NCBI RefSeq assembly: GCF_020873875.1
Contig: NZ_JAHWGU010000032.1
Span: forward strand, 33,677-97,676
Origin: Actinoplanes sp. DH11
GTDB lineage: Bacteria; Actinomycetota; Actinomycetes; Mycobacteriales; Micromonosporaceae
Reading direction: 5' to 3'
DNA: 64,000 nt
The position numbers and the translations under genes are program-made. The stretch's first letter is position 1. The number at the start of each line of letters is the position of its first letter. The notes below the pieces were generated by a model. The model was not told the origin of the DNA, made no database searches, and saw only the letters and a program-made list of their open reading frames with translations. Below, piece after piece: positions 1 through 9,563 of this stretch.

Positions 1-393
1 CAGTCCACGCTGACGAAGCTCTACGTCGCCTGGCCGGCGTTCCAGCGGGCCGACAACCCGGACGGATACGTGCGGCGGACGCTGGTGAACGCGTTGACGG
101 ACGAGCGGCGGCGGTGGTGGCGGCGGCGGGAACGCCCGATGGCCGAGGTGCCCGACCGGGCCGCGGCGGAGATTCCCTCGGGGGACATCTCGGACGGACT
201 GCGGGCGGCGCTGGGCGAGCTGCCGCCACGGATGCGGGCGGCGCTGGTGTTCCGCTACTTCTACGACCTCGACGTCGCCGACACCGCCGACGCCCTCGGC
301 TGTTCCGAGGGCACGGTGAAGAGCCAGACCGCCCGAGCCCTGGACCGGCTGCGTGCGGTCATCGGCGACAACCCGTCCCTGGCACTGCGCTGA
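1..393 (+). CDS. ECF sigma factor (SigE/sigma-70 family), C-terminal part
   Basis: The frame is open from the first base, so the start lies outside the window; 130 residues are visible. The first visible residues (LYVAWPAFQRADNPDGYVRR) match the end of sigma region 2. Residues from about 70 form region 4: LPPRMRAALVFRYFYDLDVA followed by the helix-turn-helix segment ADALGCSEGTVKSQTARALD. Family knowledge: ECF sigma factors direct RNA polymerase to stress or envelope promoters and are usually held by a membrane anti-sigma factor. The next gene starts 16 bases downstream and encodes a protein with a basic N-terminus and one membrane segment, which fits that arrangement. The subfamily cannot be fixed without the N-terminus. 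Confidence 0.85.
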   Translation, partial: QSTLTKLYVAWPAFQRADNPDGYVRRTLVNALTDERRRWWRRRERPMAEVPDRAAAEIPSGDISDGLRAALGELPPRMRAALVFRYFYDLDVADTADALGCSEGTVKSQTARALDRLRAVIGDNPSLALR

Positions 394-409
394 CTACGGA
401 GAGATGACC

Positions 410-1099
410 ATGACGAACCTGTACGACGGGCTCGAGCGGATCGCCGGTCCCGGCACCGCACCGACACCTGACCAGATCGAGGCCGACATGGCCCGCGGCC
501 GCCGCGCCCTGCGCCGCCGCCGTTCCTTCCAGGCCGGTGGCGCCTCCGCGTTCGTGGTCGCCGCGGCGGCCGCAGCCGTCGCGTTCGCCACCACCGGGAC
601 ACCGGCGAACGACACGCCGCTGGCGGCCCCGCCCGGCGTCACCGCGCCCGCGAGCATCGCCACCAAGCTCGTCGCCTACCAGGGCGAGCAGCCCGACGCC
701 TTCGAGATCGACCGGGTGCCGGAGGGCTGGGTGCTGCAGAACTCCGACCAGGGCGGCCTGGTGCTGGCACCGGAGGGTCCCCTGGCCGACCCGTCGACCG
801 GCCCGGATGGTGCCGCCAACAGCGACCCGCACAGCTTCGTCGGCAAGATCGCGGTGATGCTCCAGGAGGACGGCGCGCCGGCCGAACTGGGCGGCAAGAA
901 GGTCGAGGTCGGCGGCAACTCCGGCGTACTCACCAAGATGCGCGATCAGACCGACGGCTCGACCCTGTTCCTGCGGGTCCCGGACCGGGGCCACCTGGTC
1001 ATCCAGGTCTGGGACGGCCTCGGCTGGGGCGAGCAGCAGGTGCTGGAGTTCGCCGCCGGCATCCACGTCAACGAGAACGCCACGAAGAGCGTCGGCTGA
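410..1099 (+). CDS. Single-pass membrane protein, possible anti-sigma factor
   Basis: A 229-residue protein with an Arg-rich patch (MARGRRALRRRRSF) around residues 28-41, one Ala/Val-rich membrane segment at about 45-66, and an extracytoplasmic region containing DAFEIDRVPEGWVLQ. I chose ATG 410 because GGAGAG at 398-403 sits about six bases upstream; ATG 404 abuts it. The layout (short basic cytoplasmic part, one membrane helix, external domain) and position right after the ECF sigma gene are what cognate anti-sigma factors show. However, no zinc anti-sigma HxxxCxxC motif is visible and I do not recognise the external domain, so function rests on context. Confidence 0.7.
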   Translation: MTNLYDGLERIAGPGTAPTPDQIEADMARGRRALRRRRSFQAGGASAFVVAAAAAAVAFATTGTPANDTPLAAPPGVTAPASIATKLVAYQGEQPDAFEIDRVPEGWVLQNSDQGGLVLAPEGPLADPSTGPDGAANSDPHSFVGKIAVMLQEDGAPAELGGKKVEVGGNSGVLTKMRDQTDGSTLFLRVPDRGHLVIQVWDGLGWGEQQVLEFAAGIHVNENATKSVG

Positions 1100-1133
1100 C
1101 CTTCCGCACCGACCGGCGCACGGGCCGGCGGAA

Positions 1134-1172
1134 GAGGGAGACCGGAGCAGTTGAGGTGCCCCGGTCTCCCTC
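1134..1172. terminator. Hairpin between convergent genes
   Basis: A perfect 12-bp stem, GAGGGAGACCGG (1134-1145) with CCGGTCTCCCTC (1161-1172), and a 15-base loop, between the stop of the sigma-linked membrane protein and the stop of the hydrolase on the other strand. There is no T-tract, as is common for actinobacterial terminators. It could serve both directions. Confidence 0.7.
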
Positions 1173-1183
1173 GGCCCATGGTG

Positions 1184-1786
1184 TCACCAGCCGCGTGAGC
1201 GCCACTCGGGCAGCTGCGGGCGCTCCGCGCCGAGAGTGGAGTCCTTGCCGTGCCCGGGGTGGAACACGGTGTCGTCGCCGAACCGGCCGAACAGCTTGCG
1301 TTCGACGTCGTCGATCAGCGACGCGAAGTTCTTCCGGTTCCCCCGGGTGTTGCCCACGCCACCGGGGAACAGGCTGTCACCGGTGAAGAGATGATCCCGG
1401 TACGCCAGCACGATCGAACCCGGCGTGTGCCCGACGATGTGGATCACGTCGAGGGTGACACCACCCACCCGTACCCCATCGCCGTCGCGCAGCGTGCCGG
1501 TCACCACCGGGATCCCGTCCGCGTCGTCGGTGTGCGCCAGCGAGGCCGCACCGGTCGCCCGCACCACCTCGTCCAGCGCCACCCAGTGGTCCTGATGGCG
1601 GTGCGTGGTCACCACGCTGCGCAGGCCGCCGTCCCCGATCAGCTCCAGCAGTGTGGACGCGTCGTTCGCGGCGTCGATCAGCACCTGCTCGCCGTCGTGG
1701 GCCAGCAGGTAGGCGTTGTTGTCCATCGGGCCGACCGAGACCTTCGTCATCGTCAGGCCGCCGCCGAGATCCTGCCGGTCGCTCAT
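1184..1786 (-). CDS. Metallo-beta-lactamase-fold hydrolase (glyoxalase II-like)
   Basis: A 200-residue protein with the metal-binding signature THRHQDHW (HxHxDH type) near residue 60, the later motifs HIVGHTPGSIVL and TGDSLF, and a terminal metal histidine in FHPGHGKD. This is the compact fold of hydroxyacylglutathione hydrolase-like enzymes, which hydrolyse thioesters or related substrates in the cytoplasm with two metal ions. Start ATG 1786 is supported by its 4-base ATGA overlap with the upstream gene's stop at 1783, which implies translational coupling. The true substrate cannot be read from sequence. Confidence 0.88.
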   Translation of the reverse strand: MSDRQDLGGGLTMTKVSVGPMDNNAYLLAHDGEQVLIDAANDASTLLELIGDGGLRSVVTTHRHQDHWVALDEVVRATGAASLAHTDDADGIPVVTGTLRDGDGVRVGGVTLDVIHIVGHTPGSIVLAYRDHLFTGDSLFPGGVGNTRGNRKNFASLIDDVERKLFGRFGDDTVFHPGHGKDSTLGAERPQLPEWRSRGW

Positions 1787-2499
1787 TTCCACCTCGCGGG
1801 TTTCGGTAGCTCTCCGTCTCCGGAGACGGTCAGATCGGCGCCGTCCGCCCGGCCGGCCAGCCACGCGGCGAGGCTTTTCGTCGGCCCGCCGACCACCGGC
1901 GGCCCGTCGCCGCCCGTCACCGGCCCGCCGATCGTCAAGGGATGCTCCAGGCCGAGCGGGCGCAGCACCATCGGTGGCGCGTCCGCGGGCGGGGCCGTCA
2001 CGATCTCGCGGAGCAGGCGCAGCGCGAACGCGTCCGACCAGTCCGCCGGGGTGTAACCCTGCGCCAGGTCGACGCGGTGCACCTCGACCTCGCGCAACCG
2101 GGCCCACGGCACCCCCGCCGCGGACTGCCGGATCGGCGGCAGCGCGACCGCCCACGCCGGCGCCGGCATCGCGGCCGCCGCGTCGGCGAACCGCTCGTGC
2201 GCGGCACGCAGGTCCTCGATCTGCTCGGCCAGCGGTCGCCGGCAGCCGGCGTCGATGCCCTCCTGCCGGGCGTCCGGCGTCGGGTACATCGCGGCCGGCT
2301 CGCCCGTGCGGGCCGCGACGAGCAGGTTGGTCAGCGCGTCGGCGTTACGCGCCAGATGGGTCAGGACATGCCCGACCGTCCACCCCGGCAGGCCGCACGG
2401 CTCGGCGATCACGCCGGCCGCCCAGCCCTCCGCGTCGCGCAGCAGCGCCTCGGTGGACTCCTCCACGTCGGTCATCAGGACCAGCGGATCCATGGTCAC
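1783..2499 (-). CDS. Maleylpyruvate isomerase-like (DinB-fold) protein
   Basis: 238 residues. The N-terminus (ESTEALLRDAEGW, then LPGWTVGHVLTHLARNADAL) is the DinB/mycothiol-dependent maleylpyruvate isomerase four-helix bundle, with the metal-ligand histidines expected in HVLTHLARN and EVEVHRVDL. Family knowledge: these are mycothiol-dependent metalloenzymes of actinobacteria, mostly uncharacterised. Start GTG 2499 is preferred because a -10-like TAGGGT lies six bases upstream, suggesting a leaderless mRNA; ATG 2493 is the alternative. It overlaps the downstream hydrolase by four bases, so the two form an operon, perhaps for thiol-conjugate handling (inference). Confidence 0.82.
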   Translation of the reverse strand: MTMDPLVLMTDVEESTEALLRDAEGWAAGVIAEPCGLPGWTVGHVLTHLARNADALTNLLVAARTGEPAAMYPTPDARQEGIDAGCRRPLAEQIEDLRAAHERFADAAAAMPAPAWAVALPPIRQSAAGVPWARLREVEVHRVDLAQGYTPADWSDAFALRLLREIVTAPPADAPPMVLRPLGLEHPLTIGGPVTGGDGPPVVGGPTKSLAAWLAGRADGADLTVSGDGELPKPARWK

Positions 2500-2600
2500 G
2501 AACCGACCCTATCCGAATTCGCTTTCGTCCCGGTGCCGGCGACCGTACCGTCGTTGCCAGACGCGCAGATCGACCGAATCCTGCGGAGGAGGTGAGGAAC

Positions 2601-2648
2601 GTGCAGTTCGTCGTCGTCACGTCTTTTCACCCGGGGGCCTTCGCCTGA
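2601..2648 (+). CDS. Possible 15-residue leader peptide upstream of rsgA
   Basis: GTG 2601 follows a very strong ribosome-binding stretch (GGAGGAGGTGAGG, 2585-2597) and encodes 15 residues, read as MQFVVVTSFHPGAFA, ending 38 bases before rsgA. Its stop codon lies in a short hairpin, GCCTGA (2643-2648) with TCAGGC (2653-2658). The strong SD on such a short frame suggests it is translated. Whether it regulates rsgA is unknown, and chance is possible. Confidence 0.4.
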   Translation: MQFVVVTSFHPGAFA

Positions 2649-2686
2649 CGAGTCAGGCAGCCCACCACGACCGTAAAGGGTTCTCC

Positions 2687-3706
2687 ATGTCGTACGACCT
2701 GTCCCAGCTGGGCTGGGACGAGACTTTCGCATCCGCGTTCCGGCCGTTCGACCGGGCCGACGCGATCCCCGGGCGGGTCCTGCGGTCCGACCGCGGCATC
2801 TGCACCGTGCTCACCGCCACCGGCGCCACCCGGGCGAGCCTGGGTGGCGGCGTCCTGCTCGACGCCGCCCGCGACCCCGCCGGCCTGCCCTGCTCCGGCG
2901 ACTGGGCGGTGCTGCGCCAGTGGCCGGACCGGCGCACCACCCTCGAACTGGTGCTGCCCCGGCGCACCACCTTGATCCGCCGCACCGCCGACAAGGACGC
3001 CTCCGGCCAGGTCCTCGCCGCCAACATGGACGTCGTCGCCGTGGTCGAGCCGATCCATCCCGAACCCGACGACGCCCGGGTCGAGCGGCTGCTCGCCCTG
3101 GCCTGGGAGTCCGGCGCCCGGCCGGTGCTGGTCCTCACCAAGTGCGACACCACCGGCGACCCGGAGGCGATGGCCCGCCAGCTCGGCGAGCTGGCCCCCG
3201 GCGTCACCGTGCTGCCGGTCAGCGTGCGCACCGGCGCCGGCGTCGACGCGGTCCGCGAGCAGATCGGGCCGGGCCGCACCATGGCGCTGCTGGGCCGGTC
3301 CGGCGCCGGCAAGTCCACCCTGGCGAACGCGCTGGCCGGCGCCGCCGTCATGCCGGTGCAGGCGATCCGGGACGCGGACGGCAAGGGCCGGCACACCACG
3401 GCGTACCGCAATCTGGTCACCCTGCCGGCCGGCGGGGCTGTGATCGACACCCCGGGCATCCGGGGCGTCGGCCTGCTGGACACCGGTGCCGGCCTGGAAC
3501 GGGCGTTCGCCGACGTGACGGACCTGGCCACCCGCTGCCGTTTCGACGACTGCCGGCACGAGTCGGAGCCCGGCTGCGCCGTCCAGGCCGCGCTGTCCGC
3601 CGGTGCGCTCACCGCCCGCCGGCTGGCCAGCTGGCGCAAGCTGAGCCACGAGGTGCGGGTGGAGAGCGGCCGCCGGTCGGCCCGGCTGGCGCGGCGCGCG
3701 CACTGA
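2687..3706 (+). CDS. rsgA: Ribosome small-subunit biogenesis GTPase RsgA
   Basis: 339 residues with the circularly permuted GTPase order of RsgA (YjeQ). An OB-fold occupies roughly residues 25-95, the G4 motif TKCD is near 151, the P-loop GRSGAGKST near 203-211, and the G3 motif DTPG near 257. A C-terminal zinc knuckle follows (CRFDDCRH then a further Cys). It binds the 30S subunit late in assembly and hydrolyses GTP to check maturation of the decoding centre. ATG 2687 was chosen over much longer in-frame extensions because AAAGGG lies six bases upstream and homology begins here. The preceding leader frame may couple its translation to ribosome status. Confidence 0.95.
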   Translation: MSYDLSQLGWDETFASAFRPFDRADAIPGRVLRSDRGICTVLTATGATRASLGGGVLLDAARDPAGLPCSGDWAVLRQWPDRRTTLELVLPRRTTLIRRTADKDASGQVLAANMDVVAVVEPIHPEPDDARVERLLALAWESGARPVLVLTKCDTTGDPEAMARQLGELAPGVTVLPVSVRTGAGVDAVREQIGPGRTMALLGRSGAGKSTLANALAGAAVMPVQAIRDADGKGRHTTAYRNLVTLPAGGAVIDTPGIRGVGLLDTGAGLERAFADVTDLATRCRFDDCRHESEPGCAVQAALSAGALTARRLASWRKLSHEVRVESGRRSARLARRAH

Positions 3707-3842
3707 CCGGTGGTGGGGGCTGCTCAGCCCGTACACCATGGGGGTGGAGCCGGGGAAGCACGCAGCGTGAGCATGTCTCGGGGACGGTCGCCGTCCGGGC
3801 GGCCGTCCGGGCCGGCGGCGGGACTCTGGCAGAATTCGCCCG

Positions 3843-5645
3843 GTGCGTGCGCCGGAGGAGATGATCGAGGAGCCCGTGGCGACTGCGGAGGGTGACACCA
3901 CCGCGAAGGCCCCGGGATGGCGGCGGATCGACCTCTGGGTGCCGCTGGGCTACCTGGCGCTCGCGATCCTGGTGACGATCCGGCTCTGGATCGACCCGAA
4001 CGGCCGTGTGCTGGCCAGCAACGACGACGACCACGGCGTGTTCCTCTTCGTGCTGGCGCACGCCGAACGGGTGATCTTCGACGGTGCCGCGCCGTTCTTC
4101 ACCGATCGGCTGAACGCGCCGGTCGGGGTGAACATGATGGCGAACACCTCGATCCTCGCACTGAGCCTGCCGCTCGCCCCGATCACCCACTTCTTCGGCG
4201 GTGGCGTGTCGGTCGCGCTGCTGATCACGCTGGGTCTCGCCGGCACCGCCTACGCCTGGTACTGGGTGCTCTCCCGGCACTTGGTCCGCAGCCGGGTCGC
4301 GGCGGCGATCGGCGGGGTGTTCTGCGGGTTCGCGCCGACCATGGTGTCGCACGCGAACGGGCACGTGAACTTCGTCAACCAGTACGTCGTGCCGTTCATC
4401 GTCTGGCAGGTGCTCCGCCTGCGTGAGCCCGGCCGGGCCCGCCGCGGCGGCATCGTCCTGGGCCTGCTGATCGTGCTGCAGTGCTTCATCAACGAGGAGA
4501 CGCTGCTCTTCACGGCGCTCACCCTGGGGGTGTTCGTGGTCGCCTACGCCGCGATGGCCCCGCAGGTGGCGCGGGCGCTGTGGCGGCGCTTCGCGGCCGG
4601 TCTCGCGGTGGCCGCGGCGACCGCGTTCGCGCTGCTCGCGTACCCCCTCTGGTACCAGTTCTTCGCGCCCGGCAACTACCACGGCCAGCCGTTCGCGCCG
4701 ACCGATTACGTCACCGACCTGGCGTCGCTGGCCGGGTTCGCCCGGCAGTCGCTGGCCGGCAACGCGGCGCTGACCCGGGAGATGAGCGTCAGCGCGACCG
4801 AGGACAACACGTTCTTCGGCCCCGCCGGCCTCGTCATGATCGTGGTGGCGACGGCGATGCTGTGGCGTTCGGTGGCGGCCCGGTCGGCGGCCGTGGCAGG
4901 TCTGGTGCTGCTGCTCATGTCGTTCGGCCCGGAGCTGCGCGTGCTCGGCCACGACACCGGGATCCCGCTGCCGTTCGGGCTGATCAGCCACGTGCCGGTG
5001 ATCGACCTGGTGAGCGTCACCCGGTTCGCGATGGTTCCGGCCACGATCGCCGGCGTACTGCTCGCGCTCGCCACCGACCGGATCGGGTCATACCCGGCGA
5101 GGCGCCGCCGCTGGTTCCAGGTCGGCATGGTGCTGGCGCTGGTGCCGCTGATCCCGAAGCCGCTGCCGGTGGTCGAGGGCGACCCGCTGCCGCCGTTCCT
5201 CACCCAGGGCACCTACAAGGAGTACGTGCCGGACGACCGCACCCTGGTCACCGTGCCACTGCCGGAGGTGACCACCGGGCGGACCGGGATGCGCTGGGCG
5301 ACGCTGATGAACTTCGACTACGCGACGCCGCGCGGTTACTTCATGGGCCCGGCCGACCCGCCGCACGACGACACCGGTTCCTGGCACGCGCCGGCGCGGT
5401 TCACCTCGGACCTGCTGTGGCGGGTCCGGGAGTACGGCCGGGTGCCGGTTCTGACCGACGCCGACCGGCAGAAAATCACCGCGGATCTGGTGTACTGGCG
5501 GGCGGCGGTGGTGGTGCTGGTGCCCGGCAGCCGGAACGGTACGGCCCTGCGTAGCGTGCTTGTCGACGCGCTCGGCGAGCCGCGGCTGGTCGGCGGTGTG
5601 GAGATCTGGGACGTTCGGAGTCTGCCGGTTCCCCCCAAGGAGTGA
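3843..5645 (+). CDS. Polytopic membrane protein, GT-C glycosyltransferase-like
   Basis: 600 residues with about ten or more hydrophobic segments across residues 25-460 and a soluble C-terminal part. The first outer loop carries an acidic motif (ASNDDDHGVFLFVLAHAE), and HANGHVNFVNQYVVPF and CFINEETLLF follow between helices. An acidic pair in the first loop of a polytopic protein is a hallmark of GT-C enzymes, which use polyprenyl-phosphate sugars, but I recognise no specific family. Start: GTG 3843 has a CAGAAT -10-like element seven bases upstream (leaderless type); ATG 3861 and GTG 3876 are alternatives. It appears monocistronic. Confidence 0.7.
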   Translation: MRAPEEMIEEPVATAEGDTTAKAPGWRRIDLWVPLGYLALAILVTIRLWIDPNGRVLASNDDDHGVFLFVLAHAERVIFDGAAPFFTDRLNAPVGVNMMANTSILALSLPLAPITHFFGGGVSVALLITLGLAGTAYAWYWVLSRHLVRSRVAAAIGGVFCGFAPTMVSHANGHVNFVNQYVVPFIVWQVLRLREPGRARRGGIVLGLLIVLQCFINEETLLFTALTLGVFVVAYAAMAPQVARALWRRFAAGLAVAAATAFALLAYPLWYQFFAPGNYHGQPFAPTDYVTDLASLAGFARQSLAGNAALTREMSVSATEDNTFFGPAGLVMIVVATAMLWRSVAARSAAVAGLVLLLMSFGPELRVLGHDTGIPLPFGLISHVPVIDLVSVTRFAMVPATIAGVLLALATDRIGSYPARRRRWFQVGMVLALVPLIPKPLPVVEGDPLPPFLTQGTYKEYVPDDRTLVTVPLPEVTTGRTGMRWATLMNFDYATPRGYFMGPADPPHDDTGSWHAPARFTSDLLWRVREYGRVPVLTDADRQKITADLVYWRAAVVVLVPGSRNGTALRSVLVDALGEPRLVGGVEIWDVRSLPVPPKE

Positions 5646-5693
5646 CCGGGAATGTTCGCCATCTGCCAGACGCTTCACCGAGGTCGACAGAAA

Positions 5694-5716
5694 ATGTCGT
5701 ACCCCGTGGCTAGAGT
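5694..5716 (+). promoter_or_regulatory. PafBC/RecA-NDp-like promoter of uvrA
   Basis: ATGTC (5694-5698), exactly 12 bases, then TAGAGT (5711-5716), 39 bases before the uvrA start. The mycobacterial LexA-independent DNA-damage promoter (RecA-NDp, read by PafBC), from memory, is TTGTC-N12-TAGTGT. The inverted repeat CGACA-N5-TGTCG (5685-5699) overlaps the -35 side. Confidence 0.6.
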
Positions 5717-5755
5717 GGCTGCTCGACTTCAAACACCTGTACGGAGAGGCTGGCA

Positions 5756-8722
<2,967 letters not shown>

Positions 8723-8755
8723 CCCGATTCAGCAGAGTCTCAGGTGACTCATAGG

Positions 8756-8797
8756 CACGCCGCCCGGCCGGGACCCTAGTCTCGACCGGGCGGCGTG
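8756..8797 (+). terminator. Hairpin after uvrA
   Basis: A perfect 12-bp stem, CACGCCGCCCGG (8756-8767) with CCGGGCGGCGTG (8786-8797), 33 bases after the uvrA stop, without a T-tract. It probably separates uvrA transcription from the Rieske gene. Confidence 0.65.
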
Positions 8798-8814
8798 TTC
8801 CGGCATGAAACCGG

Positions 8815-8838
8815 TCGCGATCGGTGAACTGATCGCGA
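8815..8838. promoter_or_regulatory. 8-8-8 inverted repeat upstream of the Rieske gene
   Basis: TCGCGATC (8815-8822) and GATCGCGA (8831-8838) form a perfect dyad with an 8-base spacer, about 70 bases before the Rieske protein start. The size fits an operator for a dimeric regulator; the regulator is unknown. Confidence 0.4.
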
Positions 8839-8907
8839 GTCCGGCCGCGTATGTAGGGGCGAATCCGCGTGAATGCCGTGCGGAAACCAGTACTGGGAGG
8901 GCTACAC

Positions 8908-9441
8908 ATGACCGACGTGCAGACGAGGACCGACGCCGAGGAGAGCCAGGCGGGCCGCACGGGCGGCACCCCGACCCGGCGCGGTGTCCTGGTCGGCGCC
9001 GGGGCGCTCGGCGCCACCGCGGTCCTGGCTGCCTGCGGCACCGACGGCAGCGGCACCAACCCGAACGGCACCGACTTCGACAGCGACCCGGCACCGGCCG
9101 GCAGCACGACCGCGGGCGGCGGCACCGGCGACGGCGGCGGTGACAGCGGTGGTTCCGGCGGTGCCGTGCTGGTGTCGGCCGCCGAGGTGACCGTGGGCGG
9201 CGGCGTGATCACCGACAACCTGGTGGTCACCCAGCCGACCGAGGGCCAGTTCAAGGCGTTCAGCAAGATCTGCACCCACCAGGGCTGCGAGGTCAGCGAG
9301 ATCAAGGACGGCCAGATCATCTGCCGCTGCCACAACAGCTTCTTCTCGATCAAGGACGGTGCGCCGACCTCCGGGCCGGCCCAGCAGCCGCTCTCCGAGA
9401 CGAAGGTGAAGCTGGACGGCGACAACGTGGTGCCAGCCTGA
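8908..9441 (+). CDS. Tat-exported Rieske [2Fe-2S] lipoprotein
   Basis: 177 residues. The N-terminus has a twin-arginine signal (TPTRRGVLVGAGALGATAVL) ending in a lipobox with Cys 43 (VLAAC), then a Gly/Ser/Thr-rich linker, then a Rieske domain with CTHQGC at about 122-127 and CRCHNSFF near 143. These supply the two Cys and two His ligands of a high-potential [2Fe-2S] cluster, held outside the membrane on a lipid anchor. ATG 8908 is chosen because GGGAGG lies seven bases upstream. It sits alone between uvrA and uvrC; a role as an electron carrier is inferred and its partner is unknown. Confidence 0.9.
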   Translation: MTDVQTRTDAEESQAGRTGGTPTRRGVLVGAGALGATAVLAACGTDGSGTNPNGTDFDSDPAPAGSTTAGGGTGDGGGDSGGSGGAVLVSAAEVTVGGGVITDNLVVTQPTEGQFKAFSKICTHQGCEVSEIKDGQIICRCHNSFFSIKDGAPTSGPAQQPLSETKVKLDGDNVVPA

Positions 9442-9483
9442 CGCCGATCACCCGCGGCCGGCCCTGAGGGACTCGGGCAAGGG

Positions 9484-9523
9484 CCGGAGGCCCGGCGCCG
9501 TGGCGGCGGCACCGAGCCTCCGG
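9484..9523 (+). terminator. Hairpin after the Rieske gene
   Basis: CCGGAGGC (9484-9491) pairs with GCCTCCGG (9516-9523), just upstream of the uvrC promoter. No T-tract. It is likely the terminator of the Rieske gene. Confidence 0.5.
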
Positions 9524-9533
9524 TCGGGCAATT

Positions 9534-9556
9534 CTGTCAGTCCCAGGCACTACTGT
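9534..9556 (+). promoter_or_regulatory. PafBC/RecA-NDp-like promoter of uvrC
   Basis: CTGTC (9534-9538), exactly 12 bases, then TACTGT (9551-9556). The -10-like hexamer is followed by seven bases and GTG 9564, implying a leaderless uvrC transcript. Spacing and the TGTC/TA core match the element upstream of uvrA. Confidence 0.5.
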
Positions 9557-9563
9557 TGGAGAT

